DNA of 64,000 nt, taken from NCBI GenBank assembly GCA_025153445.1, contig JANZNS010000005.1, positions 310,001 to 374,000 on the forward strand. Reading direction: 5' to 3'. The position numbers and the translations under genes are program-made. Under the pieces are notes generated by a model. That model saw nothing but the letters and a program-made list of their open reading frames with translations. It searched no databases and had not been told where the DNA came from. Every line of letters starts with the position of its first letter. Within the stretch, counting starts at the first letter, position 1. This stretch comes from Marinobacter sp. BGYM27 (GTDB taxonomy: Bacteria > Pseudomonadota > Gammaproteobacteria > Pseudomonadales > Oleiphilaceae). This document shows positions 35,889-44,422 of this stretch, in pieces.

Positions 35889-37514
35889 TCAAAATTTGGT
35901 TCGAAAACTCAGGCCAGCCATGACAACGCGCAAAGACGTTTTAACATCAAGCCCGGCATAAGGATTGTAAATGATATTGGTGATACCAGTGCAGTTCAGA
36001 TTACAACTGGTATCTGCAGGGATCGATTCAACCGAATGTAAATAGCTTAAGCTCAAATCAATTTCGGTATCGCGATCCCAGCGATAGCCCATCCCGACAC
36101 TGTACAGGTTTGCCCCGCCAAACGGCGCCATGACCTGTCGCTGATCATCCGGAATAACCGAATCACGTATCTCCACCCCTGCCCTGAGATCAAGCCGTGA
36201 CGACGCATGAAACTCTGCGCCAAACCCCCAGTTCCACTGATCCTTGAACCCCAGAGGCAGACTCAATGAGTTCGAAGTCGCGTTGTCTGGTGACAAAATA
36301 CGGGCGGCATTCAGGAACTCAAGGTTGCGGTCAAACACGAAGTTGAAAGCATCCCATTCGGAATAATCGGTCCAGCCCACATCAACGTTAAGAGTCAACT
36401 TGGGATGTACGTCGATACTGATACCGGTCTGAAAGTGCTGGGGGTAAGTCAGGTTAAGGCTGACGTTGCCAGCTTCCCGCGGTGCGCCGGACGGCAGACT
36501 TAGGATTGCGGAGCCGATCGCGCCCAGAATCGAGCTGTTAACGCTCTGCCAGAAACCAGACCAGTCTTCGGTATACTCGATCGAAAACTGACCTTTCATG
36601 TTCATGTCAGCTTCCGAGGTATAGCTCGCCCCCCACCTGAACCACTCGGTGGGCTCCCAGGTCACACCAAGCGAGTAGGTAGGCGAAATCGACTCCTCAA
36701 CGTCAATACTCAGCGCGCCGATGTCATCCCAAGGGCCCACATTACCGCCACACAAAGCCAGCCAAGGTGCCAGAGGCTCATCACCGGACTGACAGTTAAA
36801 GGCATCCTGCAGCACTTCTGCCACGCCAAGCAGCATGTTCGGCGCGCGCATATACTGGTCTGCCGCTACCGCCATATGGGAAATATGAATACCGGCACCA
36901 ACTGACCACTCGTCATTGATTTCGTAGGCCACCGTTGGTGACAGATAGGTCGTACGCTGCAATGCCGTGGCTTTTGGCTGGTATTTGCCCGGATCGTCAT
37001 AATCCCGGTAAAAGCCGGCCGCCATCGGTATAAAAAAGGCGTTGGCAAACGTCAGCTTGGATCCCGGTTTCTGGAGACTGATACCTGCAGACGGCGCAAA
37101 TGCGGGGCCTGGTGGTAGCTTAGTGATGCCGCGCCCGGGAACATATAGCGCAACGGTGTTGGTATGACTGTGGCTGTTGGCAACAGGATCCCGCTGTTCG
37201 CCGGTGACAGGATCTGTTTCAAGTCCATCAATACCAAAAATGTTGTATCCAGGCGGTGCGGTAAAATCAGCATCAACATCCAGATAGATGCTCATCAGGT
37301 TCACTTCAAGCTGGCGACCATCCAGTTTGGTCAGGCCGGCAGGGTTGTAGTGAATCGCCATAATACCCGGGGTATCCGCGGTCACCGCGTTACCCAAAGC
37401 CAATGCTTTCGGGTGGATCGTCAGATTCTGCGCCAACTGTGCGTGAACACCGCACGACATTGCGCTGGCTGCAATGGCCCCGATAAGTCGTGATTTGCAG
37501 CAGTTCAATTGCAT
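35889..37514 (-). CDS. OmpP1/FadL-family outer-membrane channel
   Basis: A 541-residue FadL-like outer-membrane beta-barrel. I start at ATG 37514 (MQLNCCKSRLIGA), which has a signal peptide and an AGGGAC site; 13 residues upstream are not conserved. Features: GNAVTADTPGIMAIHYNPAGLTKLDG is the N-terminal plug motif of FadL (NPAG), and the barrel strands alternate in many aromatic-edged segments such as FRWGASYTSEADMNMKGQF and NVDVGWTDYSEWDAFNF. The mature protein ends in the typical SFRTKF with terminal Phe. FadL proteins bring in long-chain fatty acids or other hydrophobic compounds. Here it sits in an operon with a FapF-like barrel and a C39 peptidase, so its substrate may differ. Confidence 0.88.
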   Translation of the reverse strand: MQLNCCKSRLIGAIAASAMSCGVHAQLAQNLTIHPKALALGNAVTADTPGIMAIHYNPAGLTKLDGRQLEVNLMSIYLDVDADFTAPPGYNIFGIDGLETDPVTGEQRDPVANSHSHTNTVALYVPGRGITKLPPGPAFAPSAGISLQKPGSKLTFANAFFIPMAAGFYRDYDDPGKYQPKATALQRTTYLSPTVAYEINDEWSVGAGIHISHMAVAADQYMRAPNMLLGVAEVLQDAFNCQSGDEPLAPWLALCGGNVGPWDDIGALSIDVEESISPTYSLGVTWEPTEWFRWGASYTSEADMNMKGQFSIEYTEDWSGFWQSVNSSILGAIGSAILSLPSGAPREAGNVSLNLTYPQHFQTGISIDVHPKLTLNVDVGWTDYSEWDAFNFVFDRNLEFLNAARILSPDNATSNSLSLPLGFKDQWNWGFGAEFHASSRLDLRAGVEIRDSVIPDDQRQVMAPFGGANLYSVGMGYRWDRDTEIDLSLSYLHSVESIPADTSCNLNCTGITNIIYNPYAGLDVKTSLRVVMAGLSFRTKF

Positions 37515-37553
37515 GACATTCGTCCCTAACCGATAAAACGTCCGAAGCGCCAA

Positions 37554-38564
37554 TTATTCCTTCAGACCCGAAATGTTGATCGGGAGTGAAAGGCCCAGAG
37601 AAAAATCCGGAGCGTCTTCAGTCAGGCCTATACCCAAACTGGTGTTGATAATGGTCGTATCGCTGACACGAGTACCCAGAGAGAAGCTCAGGAAACCGGT
37701 CATCTGGTCCTGGGCAACCGCCTGTTCGCCGGTACTGAACGTCAATGTGGTTTCATCGCTGTAGCTGATTTGCGCGGAGGCGCTCAGGGAGATGTCATAA
37801 GACAATGAGTAGGCAAAGCCCATCGATCCTGACAGACCAAAACCCGGTTCGACTTCAGTCAGCAGGCGTGCGCCCCTGACCTGGTTGAGATTGTCCTGTG
37901 GTGTGTTGTAGCTTGCGCTCGCGGAGCCAAACAACACCACTGGATCAAGCACCTTTGACAGACTCGCGCCGCCGGCGATGGTGTAATAACCACTACCGGT
38001 GGAAAGTTGGCGGCGAATGTCGATTTCGTAGGGGCTGACACCGGTTTTGGTCGTCAGTGACGTAAACAGAGTGGTCGACATCTTGCCCGGCACGTAGGGA
38101 TTTGGCTGCCAGCGTGCAGTCAGGGAAACGTCACCCAGATCATAGATGTTGAGCTCGTCTTCGGTGTCGTACTTGACCACCAGCGGCACCCGGGTACCAA
38201 TCGTCAGGTTGTCCAGCAGACCGTAGTCATAGGAAAACGCATTGGTGAAGCTGTGTGTGGCTGACGGTACGATATCCAGATTCCGAACCGAGCCGTTCTC
38301 GATATTCAGATCAAGCCGCTGGTCTCCGGTGTAGGCATAATCGAAGGAGTAGGTCAGCGCATGGCTGCCCTTTTTCTGCAGCGAATAATTCTGCTCTGCA
38401 GACTGGAATACTTCTTCGAGCTGCTTGGCCGAATCTTCGTCATCAGCCTGTTTGGCAAGCGCCTCACGGGCCTTGTCCACACTGTCGTCTTCCTGAGCCC
38501 ACACCATTGCCGGCTGGCCCGCCACGGAACAGATGAGTAAACCTCGCACAACCCAACGATTCAT
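37554..38564 (-). CDS. FapF-like outer-membrane beta-barrel (phenol-degradation-type transporter fold)
   Basis: A 336-residue exported barrel protein; I start at ATG 38564 (MNRWVVRGLLICSVAG) with a GGGAG site and a signal peptide ending QPAMVWA. Residues about 25-65 are a charged helix (DDSVDKAREALAKQADDEDS), fitting a short coiled coil or plug, then SYDFDYAY-type strands begin the barrel. The run GTRVPLVVKY, LGDVSLTARWQ, KTGVSPYEI, LSTGSGYYTIAGGASLSKV, DPVVLFGSASASYN and LGIGLTEDAPDFSLGLSLPI parallels the barrel of FapF of Pseudomonas, which exports the amyloid FapC. Adjacency of a C39 peptidase (FapD-like) supports this. No FapB/FapC repeat protein is next to it, so the cargo is unknown. 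Confidence 0.78.
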   Translation of the reverse strand: MNRWVVRGLLICSVAGQPAMVWAQEDDSVDKAREALAKQADDEDSAKQLEEVFQSAEQNYSLQKKGSHALTYSFDYAYTGDQRLDLNIENGSVRNLDIVPSATHSFTNAFSYDYGLLDNLTIGTRVPLVVKYDTEDELNIYDLGDVSLTARWQPNPYVPGKMSTTLFTSLTTKTGVSPYEIDIRRQLSTGSGYYTIAGGASLSKVLDPVVLFGSASASYNTPQDNLNQVRGARLLTEVEPGFGLSGSMGFAYSLSYDISLSASAQISYSDETTLTFSTGEQAVAQDQMTGFLSFSLGTRVSDTTIINTSLGIGLTEDAPDFSLGLSLPINISGLKE

Positions 38565-38638
38565 CCTGGCTCCCTTTTTATTGGTATTTGTTTCCCTGAC
38601 GCCGTGCCTGCTAACAAGGCGCCGCATGACAATCGTGG

Positions 38639-39439
38639 TCAGTTGCGACGGTAATAGAGTTCTTTACGGGTGTTCTCTACCGTGCCGTCAGGATTATTTT
38701 TCTGTCGTTCCAGCAAATTATTAATGCGACGATCAATTGCTTCGTAGTATTCGGGTATGTGATCCAGCGCCAGTTGCGTCATGGTCTGATCATCAATAAA
38801 CCGGAGATCCTCTTCTTTGAGCTCCAGAGCATCCAGCGGCTTTTCACCGCCCGGGAACACAATAAACAGGACGTTGTCGTCCCACTTCTCTTCGAACTGG
38901 GCCAGCGTGAATGAGATATTGCCGACGGAAGGATCAGCGATGAAGATGCGATCGTGCTGAATCGCACGCACCACAACAAAGTGCTTAAAGCCCGCGTGTT
39001 TGATGGGCACAATCGCCGGATGGTCGAGTTCCTTGAGGTCTGCCATGGTGGCCCTGAAGCCCCCTGACGGATAACCGAGAGCCGTTACCAGGCGCTTCAT
39101 GTCCAGCATCGAAAATGCGCGGCGTTCAATGATGCGTTCGCTCTGACCGTAGTGCAGCAGGCCTTCCATAACCTGGCGTTCCTGCAAGTTGCGGCCGAGG
39201 TAATATCGGAGAACCGTGGTCAGTGCCGCTGCACCGCAACTGTAGTCGTATGCCTGACGCACCACATTGCGATAGCGCTGCTCAACAAGCGGCGCAATTC
39301 GGACATCGTTGCGGAGTTTCTGGGGAGTCTTGTCGTAGTCCTGCTCAATGACCACAGCGCCTCGTTCAAAAGGCTCAACAACTGTAGCCTCCTGCACGAT
39401 TGCAAATGTCAAAAGGGACCCCGCCAGCACCAAAATCAT
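38639..39439 (-). CDS. C39-family peptidase (FapD-like)
   Basis: A 266-residue papain-like C39 peptidase domain protein. The N-terminal MILVLAGSLLTFAIVQEA is a signal peptide or anchor, so it acts in the periplasm. Catalytic elements: Cys68 in YDYSCGAAALTTVL, His153 in HAGFKHFVVVRA, Asp169 in FIADPSVGN. Further conserved parts are RAFSMLDMKRLVTALGYPSGGFRA and FEEKWDDNVLFIVFPG. The C-terminal 60 residues form an extra charged helix (LLERQKNNPDG). AAGGAAG lies before the ATG. It is the first gene of the operon and 11 bases upstream of the FapF-like frame. In fap operons a C39-type FapD processes or handles the amyloid subunits. Confidence 0.85.
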   Translation of the reverse strand: MILVLAGSLLTFAIVQEATVVEPFERGAVVIEQDYDKTPQKLRNDVRIAPLVEQRYRNVVRQAYDYSCGAAALTTVLRYYLGRNLQERQVMEGLLHYGQSERIIERRAFSMLDMKRLVTALGYPSGGFRATMADLKELDHPAIVPIKHAGFKHFVVVRAIQHDRIFIADPSVGNISFTLAQFEEKWDDNVLFIVFPGGEKPLDALELKEEDLRFIDDQTMTQLALDHIPEYYEAIDRRINNLLERQKNNPDGTVENTRKELYYRRN

Positions 39440-39862
39440 GGCAAAAAAGCTTCCTTGTTATTGGAATAATACGATGGCGCACGGTCAGATTCGTAGCGCA
39501 GCCGGCGGTCTGGATTATGATTATTTTGGGCCCAGTCGCCGTTACATCCTGTTACGGTAAGATACCGGAATGGTAAAGCGCTGAAAGATAACTGTGCCTC
39601 AATTCTATTCGGGCAAAAAAGGCCTGAGAATGCTGTTTTGGGAGCCAGTTCACGTCATTCACACAATGTTCAGAGCGCGCGGCAAGTGGGGAGCTGTCAG
39701 GAAGGTAGCGGCAATAGGAGGCCATGATGCCCCGAACAACACGCAGTTCAGGTCATCAATTCTTCAGCAATTGATAAGCGCGGTTCCGGCGTCAGCATCA
39801 TATCGCCAACACCGGTGACCGCTCATTCGGAGATTGTTTCAGGGAATGCCCTGGATCTTTCC
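39440..39862. other. Intergenic region without a confident gene
   Basis: These 423 bases lie between the minus-strand C39 operon start and the end of aceF. Frames up to about 75 codons exist (for example from GTG 39594), but none has a ribosome site together with a recognisable protein. A short AGGAGG-ATG-ATG at about 39717-39727 opens a frame of only 16 codons. A weak hairpin (CAGGG/CCCTG, 39840-39852) lies just after aceF. The promoter of the C39 operon must be in here, but I cannot name it. Confidence 0.5.
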
Positions 39863-41506
39863 CTACAGAAGAAGCTGGCGCAGGTCCTCCAGTGCAGCCT
39901 TCAATGTATTGGTAAATCGCGCCGCATCAGCACCATTGACCGCACGATGATCATAGGACAACGACAGCGGCAGCATCAGACGTGGCTGAAATGCATTCCC
40001 ATCCCAGACCGGCGCCATCGACGCTTTGGACACTCCCAGGATAGCCACTTCAGGCGTATTCACGATGGGTGTAAATGCGGTACCGCCGATACCACCAAGA
40101 CTGGTGATCGTAAAGCATGCACCCTGCATGTCCCGCGGGCCCAGCTTCTTGTCACGCGCCCTCCTGGCCAGGTCCTGCGCTTCTTCGGCAAGCTCCCACA
40201 ACCCTTTCTTATCAACATCGCGAATGACCGGCACAACCAGTCCGTCAGGGGTGTCCACCGCTATACCGATATGGATGAATCGTTTTTGAACGACTTCCTT
40301 TTTCTCCACGTCCAGTGACACGTTGAAGCCGGGATGGGCGGCCAGCGCCTTGGCGCAGACCTTCAGCAGGAACGCCATGGGTGTAAGCTTCACACCTCTC
40401 GTCTCGCCCTGCGATTTCATCGACTTTCGGAAGGCTTCCATCTCGGTGATATCAGCCTGTTCAAACTGGGTTACGTGAGGCACATTGAGCCAACTACGCT
40501 GCATGCTGTCTGCCGTCAGCTTCATCAGGCGACTCATGGCCTGTCGCTCAACCTCACCAAACTGGCTGAAGTCTGGCAGCTTCACACCGGGGAGACCGGC
40601 ACCCGCCGTCGAGCCACCTTCCTGCGACGTCGCCAGAGCCTGCTTGATATAAGCCTGAACATCTTCCTTGAGGATGCGCTTTTGGGGGCCGCTGCCCTGC
40701 ACTCGCCCAAGATCGGCACCCAGCTCACGAGCGAGGCGTCGAACCGCAGGGCCTGCGTGAACACGTTTTCCGGAAGCCGGCGAGGCTTCTGCCTGCGGTG
40801 TTGGTGTGCTTTCCTGCCTCGCTTTAGGCGCTGACTCAGTATGCTTTTCTTTTTCCGTCGAAGAGGTCTCTTGAGCCACCGTTTCCGACTTTGGCCCGGC
40901 GCTGCCCCCTGCCACTTCGATCTGACCGACCACGTCACCTTCGCTGATCCGGTCGCCCACTTTTACGGTGATCGATTTAATGGTGCCACCACTGGGAGCC
41001 GGCAGTTCGACTGACGCCTTGTCAGATTCAACCACGAGAATCGGATCTTCCTCGCCAACCTGATCGCCCTCTGCGACCGCTATTTCGATCACCTCTACGG
41101 AATCAGCGCCGCCAAGATCCGGTACGCGGATGTCGTCAATGCTGGCAGAGCCGGACTCAGGTTCAGATGATGTCTCTTTGGCGCTTTCATCAGACTCAGA
41201 GCCAGACTCGGCTTCAGGTTCGGATTCCGGTGCAGGCGTGTCCTGCTCACTGTCGTCGCCTTCTGCACCCTCAATTTCCAGCTGGCCAATCACGTCGCCT
41301 TCGCTCACGCGGTCGCCGACGCTGATGCTCAGGGACGCAATCTTGCCGGCCAGCGGCGACGGCAGTTCAACAGAAGCCTTGTCTGATTCCAGTACAAGAA
41401 TCGGATCTTCTTCAGCGACGGTATCACCCACCTTGACGCTGATCTCGATGACCTCAACCGACTCGGAGCCGCCAAGATCGGGAACACGAATATCTTCAGT
41501 CTGCAT
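39863..41506 (-). CDS. aceF: Pyruvate dehydrogenase E2, dihydrolipoyl acetyltransferase
   Basis: A 547-residue E2 core of the pyruvate dehydrogenase complex. Two N-terminal lipoyl domains each carry ESDKASVELP (the first lipoylated lysine is K43; the second domain begins near residue 125), with an acidic Glu/Ser/Pro linker between them. The peripheral-subunit-binding domain (VHAGPAVRRLARELGADLGRVQGSG) lies at about 250-290, and the acetyltransferase core ends with LSYDHRAVNGADAARF, which supplies the catalytic His. E. coli AceF has three lipoyl domains; two is common elsewhere. It follows aceE by 22 bases on the same strand; no lpd gene is present. Confidence 0.97.
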   Translation of the reverse strand: MQTEDIRVPDLGGSESVEVIEISVKVGDTVAEEDPILVLESDKASVELPSPLAGKIASLSISVGDRVSEGDVIGQLEIEGAEGDDSEQDTPAPESEPEAESGSESDESAKETSSEPESGSASIDDIRVPDLGGADSVEVIEIAVAEGDQVGEEDPILVVESDKASVELPAPSGGTIKSITVKVGDRISEGDVVGQIEVAGGSAGPKSETVAQETSSTEKEKHTESAPKARQESTPTPQAEASPASGKRVHAGPAVRRLARELGADLGRVQGSGPQKRILKEDVQAYIKQALATSQEGGSTAGAGLPGVKLPDFSQFGEVERQAMSRLMKLTADSMQRSWLNVPHVTQFEQADITEMEAFRKSMKSQGETRGVKLTPMAFLLKVCAKALAAHPGFNVSLDVEKKEVVQKRFIHIGIAVDTPDGLVVPVIRDVDKKGLWELAEEAQDLARRARDKKLGPRDMQGACFTITSLGGIGGTAFTPIVNTPEVAILGVSKASMAPVWDGNAFQPRLMLPLSLSYDHRAVNGADAARFTNTLKAALEDLRQLLL

Positions 41507-41528
41507 AATCGGGTGTCTCCTCCTGGTT

Positions 41529-44189
41529 TCAGCTCAGCGCCGGATCCGGCTTGTCGGCATCAATTTCGAATGCCCGAATCGCATCTTCCACGACTTCGGC
41601 CTTGATCTTGCCCTGGCGAGCCAAGGCACCCAGCGCTCCTACCACAACGTGATGGCGATCCACCTCAAAATGGCGACGCAGCTTCTCCCGGGTATCACTG
41701 CGACCGAAGCCATCAGTTCCGAGCACCGTATAGTCCCCCGGTATCCACGCGCGCACCTGCTCGGCAAACAGACGCATGTAGTCCGTGGAGGCAATAACAG
41801 GCGAATCCGTCTCACCCAGGGTTTCCTGAACAAACGCACTACGCGGCCGGGAAGCGGGATGCAGACGATTCCAGCGCTCAACATGCTGACCATCCCGCGC
41901 CAGCTCGGTAAAGCTGGTGACGCTGAAGACATCGGACGCCACGTTGTACTGCTCCGCAAGAATCGTCGCTGCTTCCCGCACTTCATTGAGAATGGTGCCG
42001 CTACCCAGAAGGCGAACAGCCAATGCCGATTTCTTCTGCTTTGCAGGTTGGGACTCAAGCTTATAGATACCGCGAACAATGCCGTCCTCGACACCCTCAG
42101 GCATCGCCGGGTGGGCGTAATTCTCGTTCATCAGGGTGATATAGAAGTAGACGTTCTCGTTGTCGCCGTACATCCGCTGCAGGCCGTGACGCACAATTGT
42201 CGCGACTTCATAGGCGAAGGTGGGATCGTAAGACACGCAGTTGGGCACTGTGGACGACAAGACGTGACTGTGTCCGTCCTGATGCTGCAGACCCTCGCCG
42301 TTTAGCGTTGTGCGCCCGGCTGTGCCGCCCAGCAAAAAGCCTCGGGCACGCATATCCCCTGCCGCCCAGCACAGATCACCCACGCGCTGGAATCCAAACA
42401 TCGAGTAGAAGGCGTAGAACGGAATCAGAGGGTAATCATTGGTACTGTATGACGTCGCAGCAGCAATCCAGGCCGACATGGCGCCGGCTTCGTTGATACC
42501 TTCCTGAAGGATCTGTCCCTTGCGATCTTCCTTGTAGTACATGATCTGAGCACGATCGTTTGGTGTGTACTTCTGGCCTTCAGCGGTATAAATACCCAAT
42601 TGACGGAACATGCCGTCCATACCGAAGGTTCGCGCCTCATCCGGAACAATAGGCACAACACGGGAGCCGATCTGCTTGTCTTTGATCAGGGTCCCGAGCA
42701 TGCGAACAAACGCCATGGTCGTCGACAACTCGCGATCGCCACTGGATTCCAGCTGAGCTTTGAAGGTGGAAAGCGGTGGAATGGTGAGCGGCTGACTGTC
42801 TTTCAGACGACGAGGCAAAGAGCCGCCAAGCTTGCTCCGCATTTTCTGCATGTAGAGCATTTCCGGCGAGTCCGGAGCCGGCTTGTAGTAAGGCATCTCC
42901 TCGATTTCATCATCAGAAATCGGAACACCGAAACGGTCCCGGAAGGCCCGAATGGTATCGCTGCTGAGTTTCTTCTGTTGGTGCGCGGTGTTTTGTGCCT
43001 GCCCCTGCTCACCAAAACCATAACCCTTAATGGTATGGGCCAGAATCACAGTAGGACCGCCTTTGTGGTTGACCGCCTCGTGATACGCAGCGTAAACCTT
43101 GTAAGGATCGTGACCACCACGATTCAGAGCATAGATATCATCGTCGGATAATTGCTCAACACGCTTCAGCAGCTCCGGATCCTGCCCGAAGAAGTGCTTG
43201 CGCACGTAGCCGCCGCCGTTGGACTTGAAGTTCTGCATTTCACCATCGACGGCGGTATCCATAACCTTCTGCATGCGCCCGTCAGTGTCTTTCTCGAACA
43301 ACGGATCCCACAGACGTCCCCAAACGACCTTGAGAACATTCCAGTTGGCTCCGCGGAAGATGCCTTCCAGTTCCTGAATAATCTTGCTGTTCCCACGCAC
43401 CGGGCCGTCCAGGCGCTGCAGGTTACAGTTGACCACGAAGATCAGGTTATCCAGTTTCTCCCGCCCAGCCAGGCCGATAGCGCCGAGTGTTTCCGGCTCG
43501 TCACACTCGCCATCACCAATAAAGCACCAGACTTTTCGATCCTTGTTTTCGGTGAGTTCACGCCCCTGGAGGTACTTCATCACATGGGCCTGGTAGATGG
43601 CCTGAATCGGCCCCAAGCCCATCGAAACCGTAGGAAACTGCCAGTAATCAGGCATCAGCCACGGATGCGGATAGGAAGACAGGCCATTGCCATCCACTTC
43701 CCGGCGGAAATTATCCAGCTGCTCTTCGGTCAGACGACCTTCCAGAAACGAACGGGCATAAATGCCGGGTGACGAGTGGCCCTGGATGTAAACCAGATCG
43801 CCTTCGCGCGTCTCGTCACCGGCATGGAAGAAATAGTTGAACCCTACATCCATCAATGTCGCAATAGATGAGAACGAATGGATATGCCCACCGAGATCTC
43901 CGGGCCGCTTATTGGCACGAATCACCATCGCCAAAGCGTTCCAGCGGATCAATGACCGGATCCGGCGCTCCATGAAAAGATCCCCGGGCATCCTGACTTC
44001 CCGACGGGTGGGAATAGTATTGCGATAAGGCGTATTGACGCTGTAGGGCAGCTTTACGCCATCTCGACTGGCTCTTTCTCCCAGTCTTTCCAGCAGGAAG
44101 GCAGCACGCTCCAGCCCCTCTTCATCCAGCACCGAGTCCAGCGACTCGATCCATTCACCCGTTTCAATAGGATCTTCATCATGCAGCAT
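41529..44189 (-). CDS. aceE: Pyruvate dehydrogenase E1 component
   Basis: An 886-residue homodimeric thiamine-diphosphate-dependent E1, the rate-limiting enzyme that decarboxylates pyruvate and reductively acetylates lipoyl-E2. The N-terminal 200 residues include LGGHIHSFSSIATLMDVGFNYFF. The ThDP/Mg2+ motif is FIGDGECDEPETLGAI ending in VVNCN, and the transketolase C-terminal region includes ITLMNENYAHPAMPEGVEDG. Length matches E. coli AceE (887). The ATG has AGGAGA five bases upstream. It starts an operon with aceF and is divergent from the MalT-like regulator, with a 221-base shared control region. Confidence 0.97.
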   Translation of the reverse strand: MLHDEDPIETGEWIESLDSVLDEEGLERAAFLLERLGERASRDGVKLPYSVNTPYRNTIPTRREVRMPGDLFMERRIRSLIRWNALAMVIRANKRPGDLGGHIHSFSSIATLMDVGFNYFFHAGDETREGDLVYIQGHSSPGIYARSFLEGRLTEEQLDNFRREVDGNGLSSYPHPWLMPDYWQFPTVSMGLGPIQAIYQAHVMKYLQGRELTENKDRKVWCFIGDGECDEPETLGAIGLAGREKLDNLIFVVNCNLQRLDGPVRGNSKIIQELEGIFRGANWNVLKVVWGRLWDPLFEKDTDGRMQKVMDTAVDGEMQNFKSNGGGYVRKHFFGQDPELLKRVEQLSDDDIYALNRGGHDPYKVYAAYHEAVNHKGGPTVILAHTIKGYGFGEQGQAQNTAHQQKKLSSDTIRAFRDRFGVPISDDEIEEMPYYKPAPDSPEMLYMQKMRSKLGGSLPRRLKDSQPLTIPPLSTFKAQLESSGDRELSTTMAFVRMLGTLIKDKQIGSRVVPIVPDEARTFGMDGMFRQLGIYTAEGQKYTPNDRAQIMYYKEDRKGQILQEGINEAGAMSAWIAAATSYSTNDYPLIPFYAFYSMFGFQRVGDLCWAAGDMRARGFLLGGTAGRTTLNGEGLQHQDGHSHVLSSTVPNCVSYDPTFAYEVATIVRHGLQRMYGDNENVYFYITLMNENYAHPAMPEGVEDGIVRGIYKLESQPAKQKKSALAVRLLGSGTILNEVREAATILAEQYNVASDVFSVTSFTELARDGQHVERWNRLHPASRPRSAFVQETLGETDSPVIASTDYMRLFAEQVRAWIPGDYTVLGTDGFGRSDTREKLRRHFEVDRHHVVVGALGALARQGKIKAEVVEDAIRAFEIDADKPDPALS

Positions 44190-44422
44190 TGATTTCTCCT
44201 GGCACGAACAAAGACATCAACTGACACTTACCGGATCGCCTATCCGAAATCGGACACAGATTTGGCAGAAATAAACAGGCAGGATAAGTGGATCAGACAT
44301 GATCGCCTTTGTTCGACATGTCATACCGATGTAGTAATTTGATAAACAAACATCTACCTTGCTACACAATAATAGTATTTTTTTACTAGTATTTACATCA
44401 TACCAAGGTATTGGCAGACACA

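Noticed and set aside
39717-39777. AGGAGG followed by ATG-ATG near 39724
   Set aside because: The frame is only 16 codons and has no recognisable protein; too short to support without expression data.
39594-39818. A 74-codon frame from GTG in the gap before aceF
   Set aside because: No ribosome site, no family resemblance, and no conserved pattern; likely a chance frame.
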